A DNA stretch of 53,695 bases from Caldilineaceae bacterium (GTDB taxonomy: Bacteria; Chloroflexota; Anaerolineae; Caldilineales; Caldilineaceae), in assembly GCA_022824685.1 (NCBI GenBank), contig JAJDZJ010000125.1, forward strand, positions 1 through 53,695, in the 5' to 3' direction. Under the pieces are notes generated by a model. It was not told the origin of the DNA. It did no database searches and saw only the letters and a list, made by a program, of their open reading frames with translations. Positions 46,218 to 53,695 of this stretch are shown piece by piece; positions within the stretch are counted from its first letter, which is position 1, and every line of letters starts with the position of its first letter. The translations under genes were made by a program, and so were the position numbers.

Positions 46218-49124
46218 TCAGAGCAGATCCGCCAGCAGCGAAACCGGTGAATGGGACTGTATGCCCGTGAAATGCTTAATCTGTTGCCGGCAGGAAAACC
46301 CTGGGCTGACCAGCGCCTCGTTCTCCTTCATGTCGCGCGCGGCCGGCAGCAGGCGTCGCTCGCCGATCAGCCTGGAAACGTCGTAATGCTCATAGCCGAA
46401 CAGCCCGGCCAGCCCACAACAGCCGCTGTCCAAAACGGTTAATTCGCACTCCGGCACCGCGGAAAGAAGCTGCTGCAACGGCTGCATACCCACCAGCGCT
46501 TTCTGGTGGCAATGGCCGTGAATCAACACTCTGGCCGGACCCGGCTTCGTGCGCGGCATGCGCGGTCCGGCCCACTCCTCAACCAGCTGGCAGGCTGCGG
46601 CCACCTTGCCTGCCTCGACCTGGGCTGTCCCCCGCAGCAAGCGCGGATGGTCGTCCTGCACCGCCGAGTAGCAGCTGGGTTCACAGAAGAGGATCGGCAG
46701 CCCCGCCTCGGCAAACGGCAGGAGCGCGGACGTTGCGGCCGCGGCCTGTCGCGCCGCGTCATCAAGAAAACCTTTTGAAATCAGCGGCCGTCCGCAGCAG
46801 ACCTCAGGCGCGACCGTCACTTTTGCGCCGCAACTCTCCAGAACGGTGACGGCATCCGCTAACTGATCGGGTTCATAGTAGTTGTTGAACGTATCCGCGA
46901 AGAGTGCGACATCGGCCACCGAAGAGGAGCCGCCATCTCTTGCTTTGCGCATCTTCCGCGTGAACGGTCGCCCGCTGAATGCAGGCAAAGGGCGGCGTCG
47001 ATCCAGCCCAAACAGCATTTCGTTCAGCCGACGCACCGGGACGGACGCGGCCAGCCAGTTCGAAACGGGGGCCAACCGGCTCCCCCAGCGCGCAATCCGG
47101 TCGGTCTGCGCCAGCGCCCGGTCGCGCAGGGGGGCGCCCTGCCGGGCATGGTACTGGTGGAGAAACTCGCTTTTCAGTCGCGCCATGTCCACACCGGTTG
47201 GACATTCCCGCTTGCAGGCCTTGCACTCCAGGCACAGGTCAAGGACCGGCAGCAGCTCCTCGTCGCCGAATCCCGTCGCCTCCAGTCCCCCTGTCAACGC
47301 CAGGCGCAGCGCATTGGCGCGCCCGCGTGTACTGTCAATTTCATTGCGTGTCGCCATATAGGACGGGCACATCGTGCCGGTAAGCGTCTTCCGGCACGCG
47401 CCCACCCCGCTGCACTGTTCCGCGGCCCGCAGCAGCCCCCCAAAGTCAGAGAAATCAAACGCCGTCGCGTGCTCTTCCTCCTTACTGACTGTTCCTCCCA
47501 GATCCGCTTCGGGCTCCCCTGCGCCGTCAGCGGGATCCCCCGATCCATCGTTCGCGTCGGTGGGCGTCCCGTATCGAAGGTTTGCGGTCAAGGCGGGCGC
47601 ATGCACGATCTTGCCCGGATTCAGCAGGTTATCCGGGTCGAAGGCCGCTTTCACCTCGCAAAACGCGTGATAGAGCGCCGGACCGAACATCCTTTCCTGA
47701 AACGGCGCCCTCACCAGGCCATCGCCGTGCTCGCCCGAGAGCGCGCCGCCGTATTCCAACACCAGGTCAGCCACCTCGTCGGCGATCGCCTCGAAACGCT
47801 TTACGCCCTCCACACGCTTCAAGTTGATGACAGGGCGTATGTGCAACAGCCCGACCGACGCGTGCGCATAGAAGCCGGCCTCTGTGTCGTGCTTCGCGAG
47901 GATTCTCTGAAAGTTTCCGATGTAGTCGTGCAGATGCTGCGGCGGCACCGCAGTGTCTTCGACAAACGAGATTGCCTTCGCGTCTCCGGTCTGCGACATC
48001 GTGAGCCCCAGCGCGGCCCGGCGCAGTTCCCAGATGCGAGCCTGCTCCTCAGCCTCCAGCGCCCGGTAGATGTAGCTGCCTAACCCGCGGCCTGCCAGGT
48101 CCCGTTCCAGGCTATCGAGCCTGTCTTGCAGCTCCCCTTCTGATTCTCCGATGAACTCCACCAAGAGGACCGCGCCGGGATCGCCGTGAATGAATGCGCG
48201 CAGCGGCGCGAACTCGATCCGGCCGCGGGTCTTGTCAAGCATGAAGCGATCGACCAGCTCGACCGCGGACGGACCGTGCTCGAGGATTACGGGCGTCGCG
48301 GCCATCGCCTCCAGAACGTCGTCGAACTGCACGCTGCAAAGGACGCGTGAACCGGCCAGCGGCGCCAGCCGCATCGTGGCCGCCACGGTCAGCCCGAGCG
48401 TTCCTTCGGAGCCAACCAGGATGCGGGCCAGGTTGAACGCTTCTCCATTGCCGGGCACAAACTCGTCCAGGTTGTACCCCCCGACACGCCGCTGAATGCG
48501 GGGATACCGCCGCCTGATTTCATCTTTCAGCTCATCGCCCAATCGGCGCACTGTGCGATAGGCCTCGCCCTCCAGGTCTTGCCGGGCCAGCTTTTCCTGC
48601 AGACTGTCCTCTGTCAGCGCGCCAAACACGGCACTACTGCCGTCCGCGAGCAGTACCTCGAGCGACTCGACGTAATCGATTGTTTTGCCGTAGATGATCG
48701 AACGGGTGCCCGCTGAGTTGTTGGCGATCATTCCGCCAATCGTGGCTCGGTTGGATGTGGAGAGATCAAGGGGAAGATGCAGGCCGTGCGGCTTGAGCTG
48801 CGCGTTCAGTTCATCGAGGACGAGGCCCGGTTCGACCGTGACCCTCGCCGCGGCAACGTCGAGGTCAAGCACGCGATTCATGTAGCGCGAAAAGTCCAGC
48901 GACAGACCGGCGCCAACTGCCTGCCCGGCCTGCGAAGTCCCGCCCCCGCGCGCGGTGATCGGGACGCCGTAACGGCGGCAATGCCGCACCACCTGCGCAA
49001 CATCATCGCGGCTGCGCGGCCTGACGACGCCCAGGGGGATGATCTGGTATACGCTGGCGTCCGTCGCGTGCATCGCCCGGCTGGCGCCGTCGAAACGCGC
49101 GTCGCCAGCCAGCGTCTCCCGCAA
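46218..49124 (-). CDS. FAD-linked D-2-hydroxyacid dehydrogenase with 4Fe-4S and CCG domains
   Basis: The 968-residue protein joins three modules. The N-terminal half is a VAO-type FAD oxidase domain (GVPITARGGGTSQAGQAVG, NNSAGTRSIIYGKT, LVGSEGTLGL, SGEHGDGLVRAPF). The middle has two [4Fe-4S] motifs (CSGVGACRKTLTGTMCP and CLECKACKRECP). The C-terminus holds the CCG domain pairs (CCGRPLISKGF, HCHQKAL, DSGCCGLAGLFG). This layout is that of YdiJ/glycolate-oxidase-like fusions acting on D-lactate, glycolate or D-2-hydroxyglutarate with membrane electron carriers. The TTG at 49124 is the first standard start, but AGGAG at 49171-49175 lies six nt before an in-frame ATC at 49163 that would restore more of the family N-terminus. 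Confidence 0.92.
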   Translation of the reverse strand: MRETLAGDARFDGASRAMHATDASVYQIIPLGVVRPRSRDDVAQVVRHCRRYGVPITARGGGTSQAGQAVGAGLSLDFSRYMNRVLDLDVAAARVTVEPGLVLDELNAQLKPHGLHLPLDLSTSNRATIGGMIANNSAGTRSIIYGKTIDYVESLEVLLADGSSAVFGALTEDSLQEKLARQDLEGEAYRTVRRLGDELKDEIRRRYPRIQRRVGGYNLDEFVPGNGEAFNLARILVGSEGTLGLTVAATMRLAPLAGSRVLCSVQFDDVLEAMAATPVILEHGPSAVELVDRFMLDKTRGRIEFAPLRAFIHGDPGAVLLVEFIGESEGELQDRLDSLERDLAGRGLGSYIYRALEAEEQARIWELRRAALGLTMSQTGDAKAISFVEDTAVPPQHLHDYIGNFQRILAKHDTEAGFYAHASVGLLHIRPVINLKRVEGVKRFEAIADEVADLVLEYGGALSGEHGDGLVRAPFQERMFGPALYHAFCEVKAAFDPDNLLNPGKIVHAPALTANLRYGTPTDANDGSGDPADGAGEPEADLGGTVSKEEEHATAFDFSDFGGLLRAAEQCSGVGACRKTLTGTMCPSYMATRNEIDSTRGRANALRLALTGGLEATGFGDEELLPVLDLCLECKACKRECPTGVDMARLKSEFLHQYHARQGAPLRDRALAQTDRIARWGSRLAPVSNWLAASVPVRRLNEMLFGLDRRRPLPAFSGRPFTRKMRKARDGGSSSVADVALFADTFNNYYEPDQLADAVTVLESCGAKVTVAPEVCCGRPLISKGFLDDAARQAAAATSALLPFAEAGLPILFCEPSCYSAVQDDHPRLLRGTAQVEAGKVAAACQLVEEWAGPRMPRTKPGPARVLIHGHCHQKALVGMQPLQQLLSAVPECELTVLDSGCCGLAGLFGYEHYDVSRLIGERRLLPAARDMKENEALVSPGFSCRQQIKHFTGIQSHSPVSLLADLL

Positions 49125-49202
49125 ATCGCGGGCAAGCCCCTGAACGTCAACTTCGCTCGCGATAGCTATCTCCTGATGGGCAATGGTTCAGCGGAGGAAG
49201 GG

Positions 49203-50375
49203 TCACCGGTCCTTTGCCAGGAAGGCCAGCGCTTCGCTGACCCCCCCTCTCACATGGGGCATTTCGCACGCGGCCAGCCCCATTTCGACGCCGCATAGCG
49301 TGCCGGCCAGCATCAGATCGTTCAGATCACCCAGATGCCCGATCCGGAAGACCTTTCCCTTTATCTGGCCGAGACCGGTTCCCAGCGACATGTCGAACCG
49401 TTCCAGGATAACCTGCCGCAGCACGTCGGAGTGGTAGCCCGCCGGCATCGCCACCGCGGTCAGCGCCTGCGAGTAGGCTTTGGGGTCGCGGCAGTAGACC
49501 TCCAAACCCCAGCCGCGCACAGCGCGCCGCGTCGCCTCGGCCAGCCGCTCATGACGAGCGAATACATTGTCCAACCCTTCTTCGTGCAAGAGCGAGAGCG
49601 CCTCATCCAAGCCGAAGAGCAGGTTGGTGGCGGGCGTATAGGGAAAGAAGCCGCTCCGATTGAACTCAAGGATCTGTGTCCAATCCCAGTAGGAGCAGGG
49701 CAGCCCCGCCGTCTCCTTCGCGGCGAGCGCTTTGGGGCTGGCCGCGTTGAAACCGAGGCCAGGCGGCGTCATCAGACCTTTCTGCGAACCGGCGATGGTC
49801 ACATCCACGCCCCACGCTTCATGCCGGTATTCCATCGCGCCCAATGAGGAGATCACGTCTACCATCAGCAGCGCGTCATGGCCGGTACGGTCGAGCGCCG
49901 CCCGCGCGCCCTTTATGTCATTGACAACGCCGGTGGATGTCTCATTGTGAACGATGGCCAGCGCCCGGATCTCCCTGCCCCGGTCCTCCGCCAGCCGGTT
50001 TTCCAGCGCGGACAGATCGACCGGGCAGCGCCAATCACCCTGCAACTCCTCCACAGTCAAGCCCACGCCGGCTGCCACTCTCTGCCAGTTTGTGGAGAAC
50101 TGCCCATTAGAACCGAACAGCACGCGGTCGCCAGGGGAAAGCGTGTTCACCAGCGCCGCCTCCCATGCACCGCTGCCAGACGAGGGATATATGATCACCG
50201 GACCCCTGGTCTGGAAGACCGGTTGCAGCCGTTCCAGGATACGGTGGGCCAGCTTTGCGCTGTCAGGACCCCGGTGGTCCAGCGCGGGGCGAGAGAGGGC
50301 CTGTCTGACGCGCTCGGGCAGGTTGGTCGGGCCGGGAATCTGCAGAAAATGACGGCCGGGCTTTGCTTTGGTCAT
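49203..50375 (-). CDS. Class V aminotransferase (alanine/serine-glyoxylate type)
   Basis: This PLP-dependent aminotransferase (390 residues) belongs to the serine-pyruvate/alanine-glyoxylate group. The family start FLQIPGPTNLPERV, cofactor residues D173 in MVDVISSLGA and the PLP lysine K199 in GSQKGLMTPPGL are present, as is NRSGFFPYTPATNLLFGL. Such enzymes transfer amino groups to glyoxylate, forming glycine, or from purine catabolites. The ATG at 50375 has AAGGGAAGG about six nt upstream; a TTG at 50405 would overlap the previous gene's ribosome-binding region. It sits 26 nt after the SelA-like gene. Confidence 0.93.
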   Translation of the reverse strand: MTKAKPGRHFLQIPGPTNLPERVRQALSRPALDHRGPDSAKLAHRILERLQPVFQTRGPVIIYPSSGSGAWEAALVNTLSPGDRVLFGSNGQFSTNWQRVAAGVGLTVEELQGDWRCPVDLSALENRLAEDRGREIRALAIVHNETSTGVVNDIKGARAALDRTGHDALLMVDVISSLGAMEYRHEAWGVDVTIAGSQKGLMTPPGLGFNAASPKALAAKETAGLPCSYWDWTQILEFNRSGFFPYTPATNLLFGLDEALSLLHEEGLDNVFARHERLAEATRRAVRGWGLEVYCRDPKAYSQALTAVAMPAGYHSDVLRQVILERFDMSLGTGLGQIKGKVFRIGHLGDLNDLMLAGTLCGVEMGLAACEMPHVRGGVSEALAFLAKDR

Positions 50376-50401
50376 GGCGCCTTCCCTTCTATTCGGCTCA
50401 G

Positions 50402-51529
50402 TCAAGCCAGCTCTTCCCGCAGCCGCCGCAGCACGATCTCAGTTTCGCCTTCTCCCAGCGTATGGACGGCGATGTGCAGGCTGCCCGTATCAGACCGGCA
50501 GAAGATTGCCGGCGAACCGTTCTGCAGCGCCTCGCTGACCTCCTCAGCAGTCCGCCCCTTGGCCTCTTCATCCCAACTGACATCCAGCCGCATCCACGGA
50601 CCTTCCCCGTCCTGCTCCCACATATTCCTGGCGCTTACATCGGGAATCCCAGCCAAGCCGTCGACTATTTGCGCAATACGCTCCGACTGGAGCTGCAGCC
50701 GCTGTTCGTGATCAGTGTCCAACCAGTGGCGAAGCGCCATCGTGGTGCCAATCACCTCCTGCCGGTCGACCTTGTAGCCGCGGCCGATGCTGTTGTTGCC
50801 CGTCTCAAAGCCGGTAAACCCATTGAGCCGCGCCTTACTCACATACTCGCCATTGCCGCAAAGAATGCCGGTCGAGTTTCCTGAACCAAGGTACTTGCCG
50901 CCAAAGCAGACCAGGTCGGCGCCGCTGGTTGCGACGCGCCGCATTCGCTCGAGCGGGTATATCTCGGCGGCCGCGTCCACCAGCACGGGAAGGCCGGCCG
51001 CGTGCGCGATCTCGATCGCGTCGGGCAGTGAAACCGTATTTGGGAAGCGTTCACCTGCCGCGAAATATAGAATGCCCACCGTCTGCGGCCCGATCGCGTC
51101 CCGCATCTGCTGGGGGGTGCAGCTGTCATCGTCTCCGACCTCGACCAGCTTGCCGCCCGGAACCGTGACGCTGCGATCATAGCGGTAACGGGTGGGTTTC
51201 TGAATGAGAAACTCGTCTCTCATTCCGGTCGTGTCAGGCAACTGGCGAATCCGTTCCGGGTCGTTGCCGGCCAGGATTCCCGCCGCCCCCTGCACCAGCG
51301 CAGCATAGCATCCGGACGTAACCAGCCCGCCTTCAGTACCGAGCATTCCGGCGATCGCTTTGCCCGCGCCGTCAAACACGTCATCCATCCGCGTATAGGC
51401 CGTGTTGGCCGACTCCATCGCCTCGCGCACCTCTGGCGAGAGCACAGATCCGCCCAGAATGGTCATGTGGCCGCCGGCATTGATAATGGTCTTGATGCCG
51501 AGCGTCTCGTAGATGTCAGTAGTGGACAT
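50402..51529 (-). CDS. SelA-like PLP-dependent enzyme
   Basis: This 375-residue protein is related to L-seryl-tRNA(Sec) selenium transferase and to D-glucosaminate-6-phosphate ammonia-lyase (COG1921 group). It starts with IYETLGIKTIINAGGHMTILGG, typical of the metabolic branch, and has D185 in PVLVDAAAEIYP and the PLP lysine K212 in VCFGGKYLGSGNSTGIL. No selenocysteine genes are near, and the operon context favours a catabolic lyase or aldolase. GAGAGG lies just upstream of the ATG at 51529. The exact reaction is unknown. Confidence 0.85.
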   Translation of the reverse strand: MSTTDIYETLGIKTIINAGGHMTILGGSVLSPEVREAMESANTAYTRMDDVFDGAGKAIAGMLGTEGGLVTSGCYAALVQGAAGILAGNDPERIRQLPDTTGMRDEFLIQKPTRYRYDRSVTVPGGKLVEVGDDDSCTPQQMRDAIGPQTVGILYFAAGERFPNTVSLPDAIEIAHAAGLPVLVDAAAEIYPLERMRRVATSGADLVCFGGKYLGSGNSTGILCGNGEYVSKARLNGFTGFETGNNSIGRGYKVDRQEVIGTTMALRHWLDTDHEQRLQLQSERIAQIVDGLAGIPDVSARNMWEQDGEGPWMRLDVSWDEEAKGRTAEEVSEALQNGSPAIFCRSDTGSLHIAVHTLGEGETEIVLRRLREELA

Positions 51530-51548
51530 GAGTTGGCCTCTCCTTGGC

Positions 51549-52739
51549 TCAGTTAAAGAAATCCTTATCATCCGCCTCCAGGTATTTGCTGGCTGCGGTC
51601 TTGTTCAAGCTGACACCGAGACCGGGCCGGTCCCAGACGGTGATGTAGCTGTTCTCGACGATTGGGTTGGGCAGGCCGTCGACAATATCATACCACCAAT
51701 CGGGGCGACCGACCGGGTACTCGAATGCGATGTAGTTGCGGGGCATCGCCGCGGCTGCCTGCACGAGCGCGGCCAGCCCGATCAGGCCGTCTCCCGTGCC
51801 ATGGGGAGCCATGAGAATCCCGTGCAGATCGGCGTACTCGGCCACCCATTTCAGTTCCGCAATGCCCCCAATGTCGGCCGGATCCGGACCGATGATGTTG
51901 ACGGCCTGCATCTCGAACAGCGGCTTGAAGTGCTGGCGCAGGTAGATCTGTTCCCCTGTATGGATTGGGGTCGACGTGCTACGCGTCAGCTCGCGGTAGA
52001 GCTCCGCGAGCACATACGGCGTGTAGTCGCCGGTGATGGTATCCTCCAGCCACATGATGTGCAGCCCCTCCACCGCTTTCGCCAAACGGATGGCGTCAGG
52101 TACGGTCCAGCCGGGTCCACAGTCAAGGGCCAGGCCGACCCTGTCACCCAGGGCATCCTTCATCGCCTCGACGCAGGCGACGACATGCTTCAAGCCCTTT
52201 TCTGTGAGCAGGCCGCGCTCCGTCTGATGGTAAACGTCCAGACTCTCCCCGTAGTAGAAGTCCTCTACCAAGTCCGGCATGGGGCTGTGGAAGCCGATGC
52301 CCTGTTTTATGATGGCGAAGCCTTCGCTGAATTCCGCCATGCGGGCCATATTCTCCGCATAGTGCTCGGGCTCCTGGCCCGCCATGGGGGACCGCCGCGC
52401 CCCGTTGTAGACGAGTACTTTGTCGCGGACTTTTCCTCCTAGCAGTTTGTAGACCGGCACACCCGCGGCCTGCCCGGCAATGTCCCACAGGGCCATTTCG
52501 ATCGCGCTGACCGCGCTGCCCCAGGGTTTGAAGCTCCCCAGCCGGCGAATGCGCAACATGACCCGTTCCACATCCGTCGGGTCCTGACCCAAAATGAAGT
52601 CGCGGTAAAAGAGGACATGGGGCTTGAGATACGATTTGAAATGCTCGGCCTGCCCGTAGCCCTCGATGCCGGCGTCAGTTGTGATGCGAACAACAGGACT
52701 GCCCCCCAGAACCGCGCACTTGAGATCGGTGATCCGCAT
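51549..52739 (-). CDS. Enolase-superfamily (mandelate racemase/muconate lactonizing) enzyme
   Basis: This 396-residue enzyme abstracts a proton next to a carboxylate; most relatives dehydrate sugar acids. Metal ligands appear as D206 (LALDCGPGW), E232 (WLEDTI) and E263 (HTGEQIY). The late motif MAPHGTGDG carries a likely catalytic histidine near 313, as in galactonate- or gluconate-dehydratase-like members. K145 in AIIKQGIGF occupies the second-strand position. GGAGG is seven nt upstream of the ATG. It is the first gene of a four-gene minus-strand operon, 19 nt before the SelA-like gene. Substrate is not predictable by eye. Confidence 0.9.
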   Translation of the reverse strand: MRITDLKCAVLGGSPVVRITTDAGIEGYGQAEHFKSYLKPHVLFYRDFILGQDPTDVERVMLRIRRLGSFKPWGSAVSAIEMALWDIAGQAAGVPVYKLLGGKVRDKVLVYNGARRSPMAGQEPEHYAENMARMAEFSEGFAIIKQGIGFHSPMPDLVEDFYYGESLDVYHQTERGLLTEKGLKHVVACVEAMKDALGDRVGLALDCGPGWTVPDAIRLAKAVEGLHIMWLEDTITGDYTPYVLAELYRELTRSTSTPIHTGEQIYLRQHFKPLFEMQAVNIIGPDPADIGGIAELKWVAEYADLHGILMAPHGTGDGLIGLAALVQAAAAMPRNYIAFEYPVGRPDWWYDIVDGLPNPIVENSYITVWDRPGLGVSLNKTAASKYLEADDKDFFN

Positions 52740-52998
52740 TGAGAGCCTCCGCGATGATATGTGATTCCTGGAAACTGGGAGGTATGCGCCCAGCCACAGA
52801 TTGAATTTTGACGGGACAGTTCGTCTGGTCCCTTTTGTCCCCCGCGCCGACCGTTGCCCCGGCCTATAGGGCCGGCCGGATTATGACGGGCAGACACCTC
52901 AAGATTGTACTGCGTTTTGATGATGAATGCCACAACGCGACCTGTATTTGGGGAACTGCGGGGAATGGCAAGGGCGAACGTCAAAACCTTTTTGATCC
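52740..52998. other. Upstream region of the catabolic operon, no gene recognised
   Basis: This precedes the first gene of the minus-strand operon and should hold its promoter, but no convincing -10/-35 pair was recognised. Short frames here match no family. Confidence 0.4.
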
Positions 52999-53079
52999 AC
53001 GAAGGGGCACGAGGGGGCACGAAGGGACACGGAGGAGCACGGAGGGGCACGGAGAAGGGCAGAGGAAGGGCACGAGGGC
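52999..53079. repeat. 10-bp tandem repeat (GCACGAAGGG-type)
   Basis: About seven imperfect copies of a 10-bp unit (variants of GCACGGAGGG and GCACGAAGGG) follow the sequence CTTTTTGATCCAC. Repeats of this general kind (TTCGTG-CCT units on the other strand) recur in intergenic DNA of several environmental bacteria, from general knowledge. All open frames across it are low-complexity. Confidence 0.75.
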
Positions 53080-53150
53080 CGTGTTGGCGTCTCTGAATGG
53101 AGGCGGGTTTCTGTGCGGAGGGGCTTGGGCGCCCATATGGGGCGGAACTG

Positions 53151-53174
53151 CAGTGGTCGGTGGTCAGTGGTCAG
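53151..53174. repeat. GTGGTCAGTGGTCAG short repeat
   Basis: A run of CAGTGGTC/GGTGGTC units, the reverse-complement counterpart of the CCACTGAC-rich run at 16015-16051. Confidence 0.6.
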
Positions 53175-53182
53175 AGGGTGGC

Positions 53183-53480
53183 GGGACGGGGAGGCGTCGC
53201 GGGTCGGGGGTACGGCGGATCGGCGGGGAGGGTGCCCACAAGGGGCGCCCCTACAGGGGGTTTGCGGTGTAAGGGAGGGGTGAAGGGGCGAGTAATGCGC
53301 GGAGGGACGGGGAGGCGTCGCGGGTCGGGGGTACGGCGGGTCGACGTGGAGGGCGCCCACAAGGGGCGCCCCTACAGGGGGTTTGCGGTGTAAGGGAGGG
53401 GAGAAGGGGCGAGTAATGCGCGGAGGGACGGGGCGGCGTCGCGGGTCGGGCGTGCGGGGGACCGGCGGGGAGGGCGGGGG
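53183..53480. repeat. 121-bp tandem repeat, about 2.5 copies
   Basis: Units start at 53183, 53304 and 53425, exactly 121 bp apart. The first two are nearly identical and the third diverges after about 40 bp. Each full unit holds a perfect 12-bp palindrome AGGGGCGCCCCT (53241-53252 and 53362-53373). Since 121 is not a multiple of three, the repeat shifts frame and is not coding. Confidence 0.85.
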
Positions 53481-53504
53481 GCGCGCACGATGCGCGGTGA
53501 ACAG

Positions 53505-53621
53505 GGGAAGGGACGGGCTGTTGTCTGAACAGTGATTTGGGGGCAACAACGTCTCGGCCTCCAGCGATAACCAGGTGGGGTTGGGAAGGGACGGGCTGTT
53601 GTCTGACCAGTGAGTTGGGGG
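53505..53621. repeat. Two direct copies of a ~39-bp repeat, 78 bp apart
   Basis: Copies begin at 53505 and 53583, both starting GGGAAGGGACGGGCTG and differing at about two positions over roughly 37-39 bp. With the other repeats it makes 52999-53621 almost continuous repetitive, G-rich DNA. The remaining 70 nt to the window end are also G-rich without a gene. Confidence 0.7.
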
Positions 53622-53695
53622 GATTGAGGAATTGGGGGATGGGGGGAGTTGATAGTGGATAGTGCGGGGTGGGAGGGGTTGGCGAGTGTCTGTGA

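Noticed and set aside
50402..51529. Selenocysteine synthase (SelA) and a selenoprotein pathway
   Set aside because: No selB, selD or tRNA-Sec is in the window, and the sequence and operon fit the metabolic branch of the family.
52899..53549. Open frames across the terminal repeats
   Set aside because: They translate to Pro/Arg/Gly low-complexity sequence from tandem repeats, and the 121-bp unit shifts the frame at every copy.
53183..53621. A CRISPR array
   Set aside because: The repeats are contiguous tandem units or only two copies; there are no regular unique spacers and no cas genes.

Overview
The window is a stretch of a bacterial chromosome, high in G+C by eye, with housekeeping genes, an envelope and transport section, and a catabolic operon. 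The gene content (rpsO-pnp, a ClpX with extra insertions, a DUF3048 lipoprotein, a baseplate-J-like membrane protein, a UMF1-type MFS protein, tandem M42 peptidases, an aerobic-type molybdenum hydroxylase operon) fits Chloroflexota, possibly a Caldilineales/Anaerolineae-like or sponge/marine lineage. That placement is inferred from family content; no rRNA is present to confirm it. No insertion sequence, prophage or CRISPR array was found.

Layout. 1-1080: an unusual tRNA with a CGG anticodon on the minus strand, enclosed by a 20-bp inverted repeat, then rpsO with its terminator. 1081-6501: pnp with a long structured leader, lepB, and a fused AI-2E-type permease/HAD phosphatase gene. 7110-9764 (minus): comEC. 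10046-14047: a four-gene operon for a xanthine-dehydrogenase/CO-dehydrogenase-type molybdenum hydroxylase (FAD, 2Fe-2S and Mo subunits) plus a MoaD/ThiS-like protein, closed by a strong terminator. 14304-18175: an orphan beta-class DNA methyltransferase and mutL. 18376-23008: a YdjM-like membrane protein, trigger factor, clpP and clpX, a classical folding/proteolysis cluster. 23173-27722 (minus): a zinc-ribbon membrane protein, three consecutive M42 metallo-aminopeptidases and mutY. 27926-30569 (minus): an ABC-2 exporter (ATPase and two permeases). 30855-36551: alaS, a baseplate-J-like envelope protein, ruvX and a HEPN-MNT toxin-antitoxin pair. 36769-39482 (minus): glutamate dehydrogenase and a TIM-barrel sugar isomerase. 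39607-42417: an MtaB-type methylthiotransferase and a UMF1-family MFS transporter. 42627-45999 (minus): pyruvate kinase with an extra domain and a DUF3048 lipoprotein. 46218-52739 (minus): a probable operon of an enolase-superfamily dehydratase, a SelA-like PLP enzyme, a class V aminotransferase and a large FAD/Fe-S D-2-hydroxyacid dehydrogenase. 52740-53695: no gene, but several tandem and direct repeat families.

How they work together. Most of the first 45 kb is core metabolism and information processing. The accessory signals are the molybdenum hydroxylase operon, the orphan methyltransferase, the HEPN-MNT pair, the M42 cluster and the last operon, which reads as a sugar-acid or hydroxy-acid degradation route. 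The most unusual observations are the tRNA lacking standard tRNA-Pro identity elements inside a leader/trailer helix, the permease-phosphatase fusion, the double hairpin in the pnp leader, and the uncharacterised four-enzyme operon.
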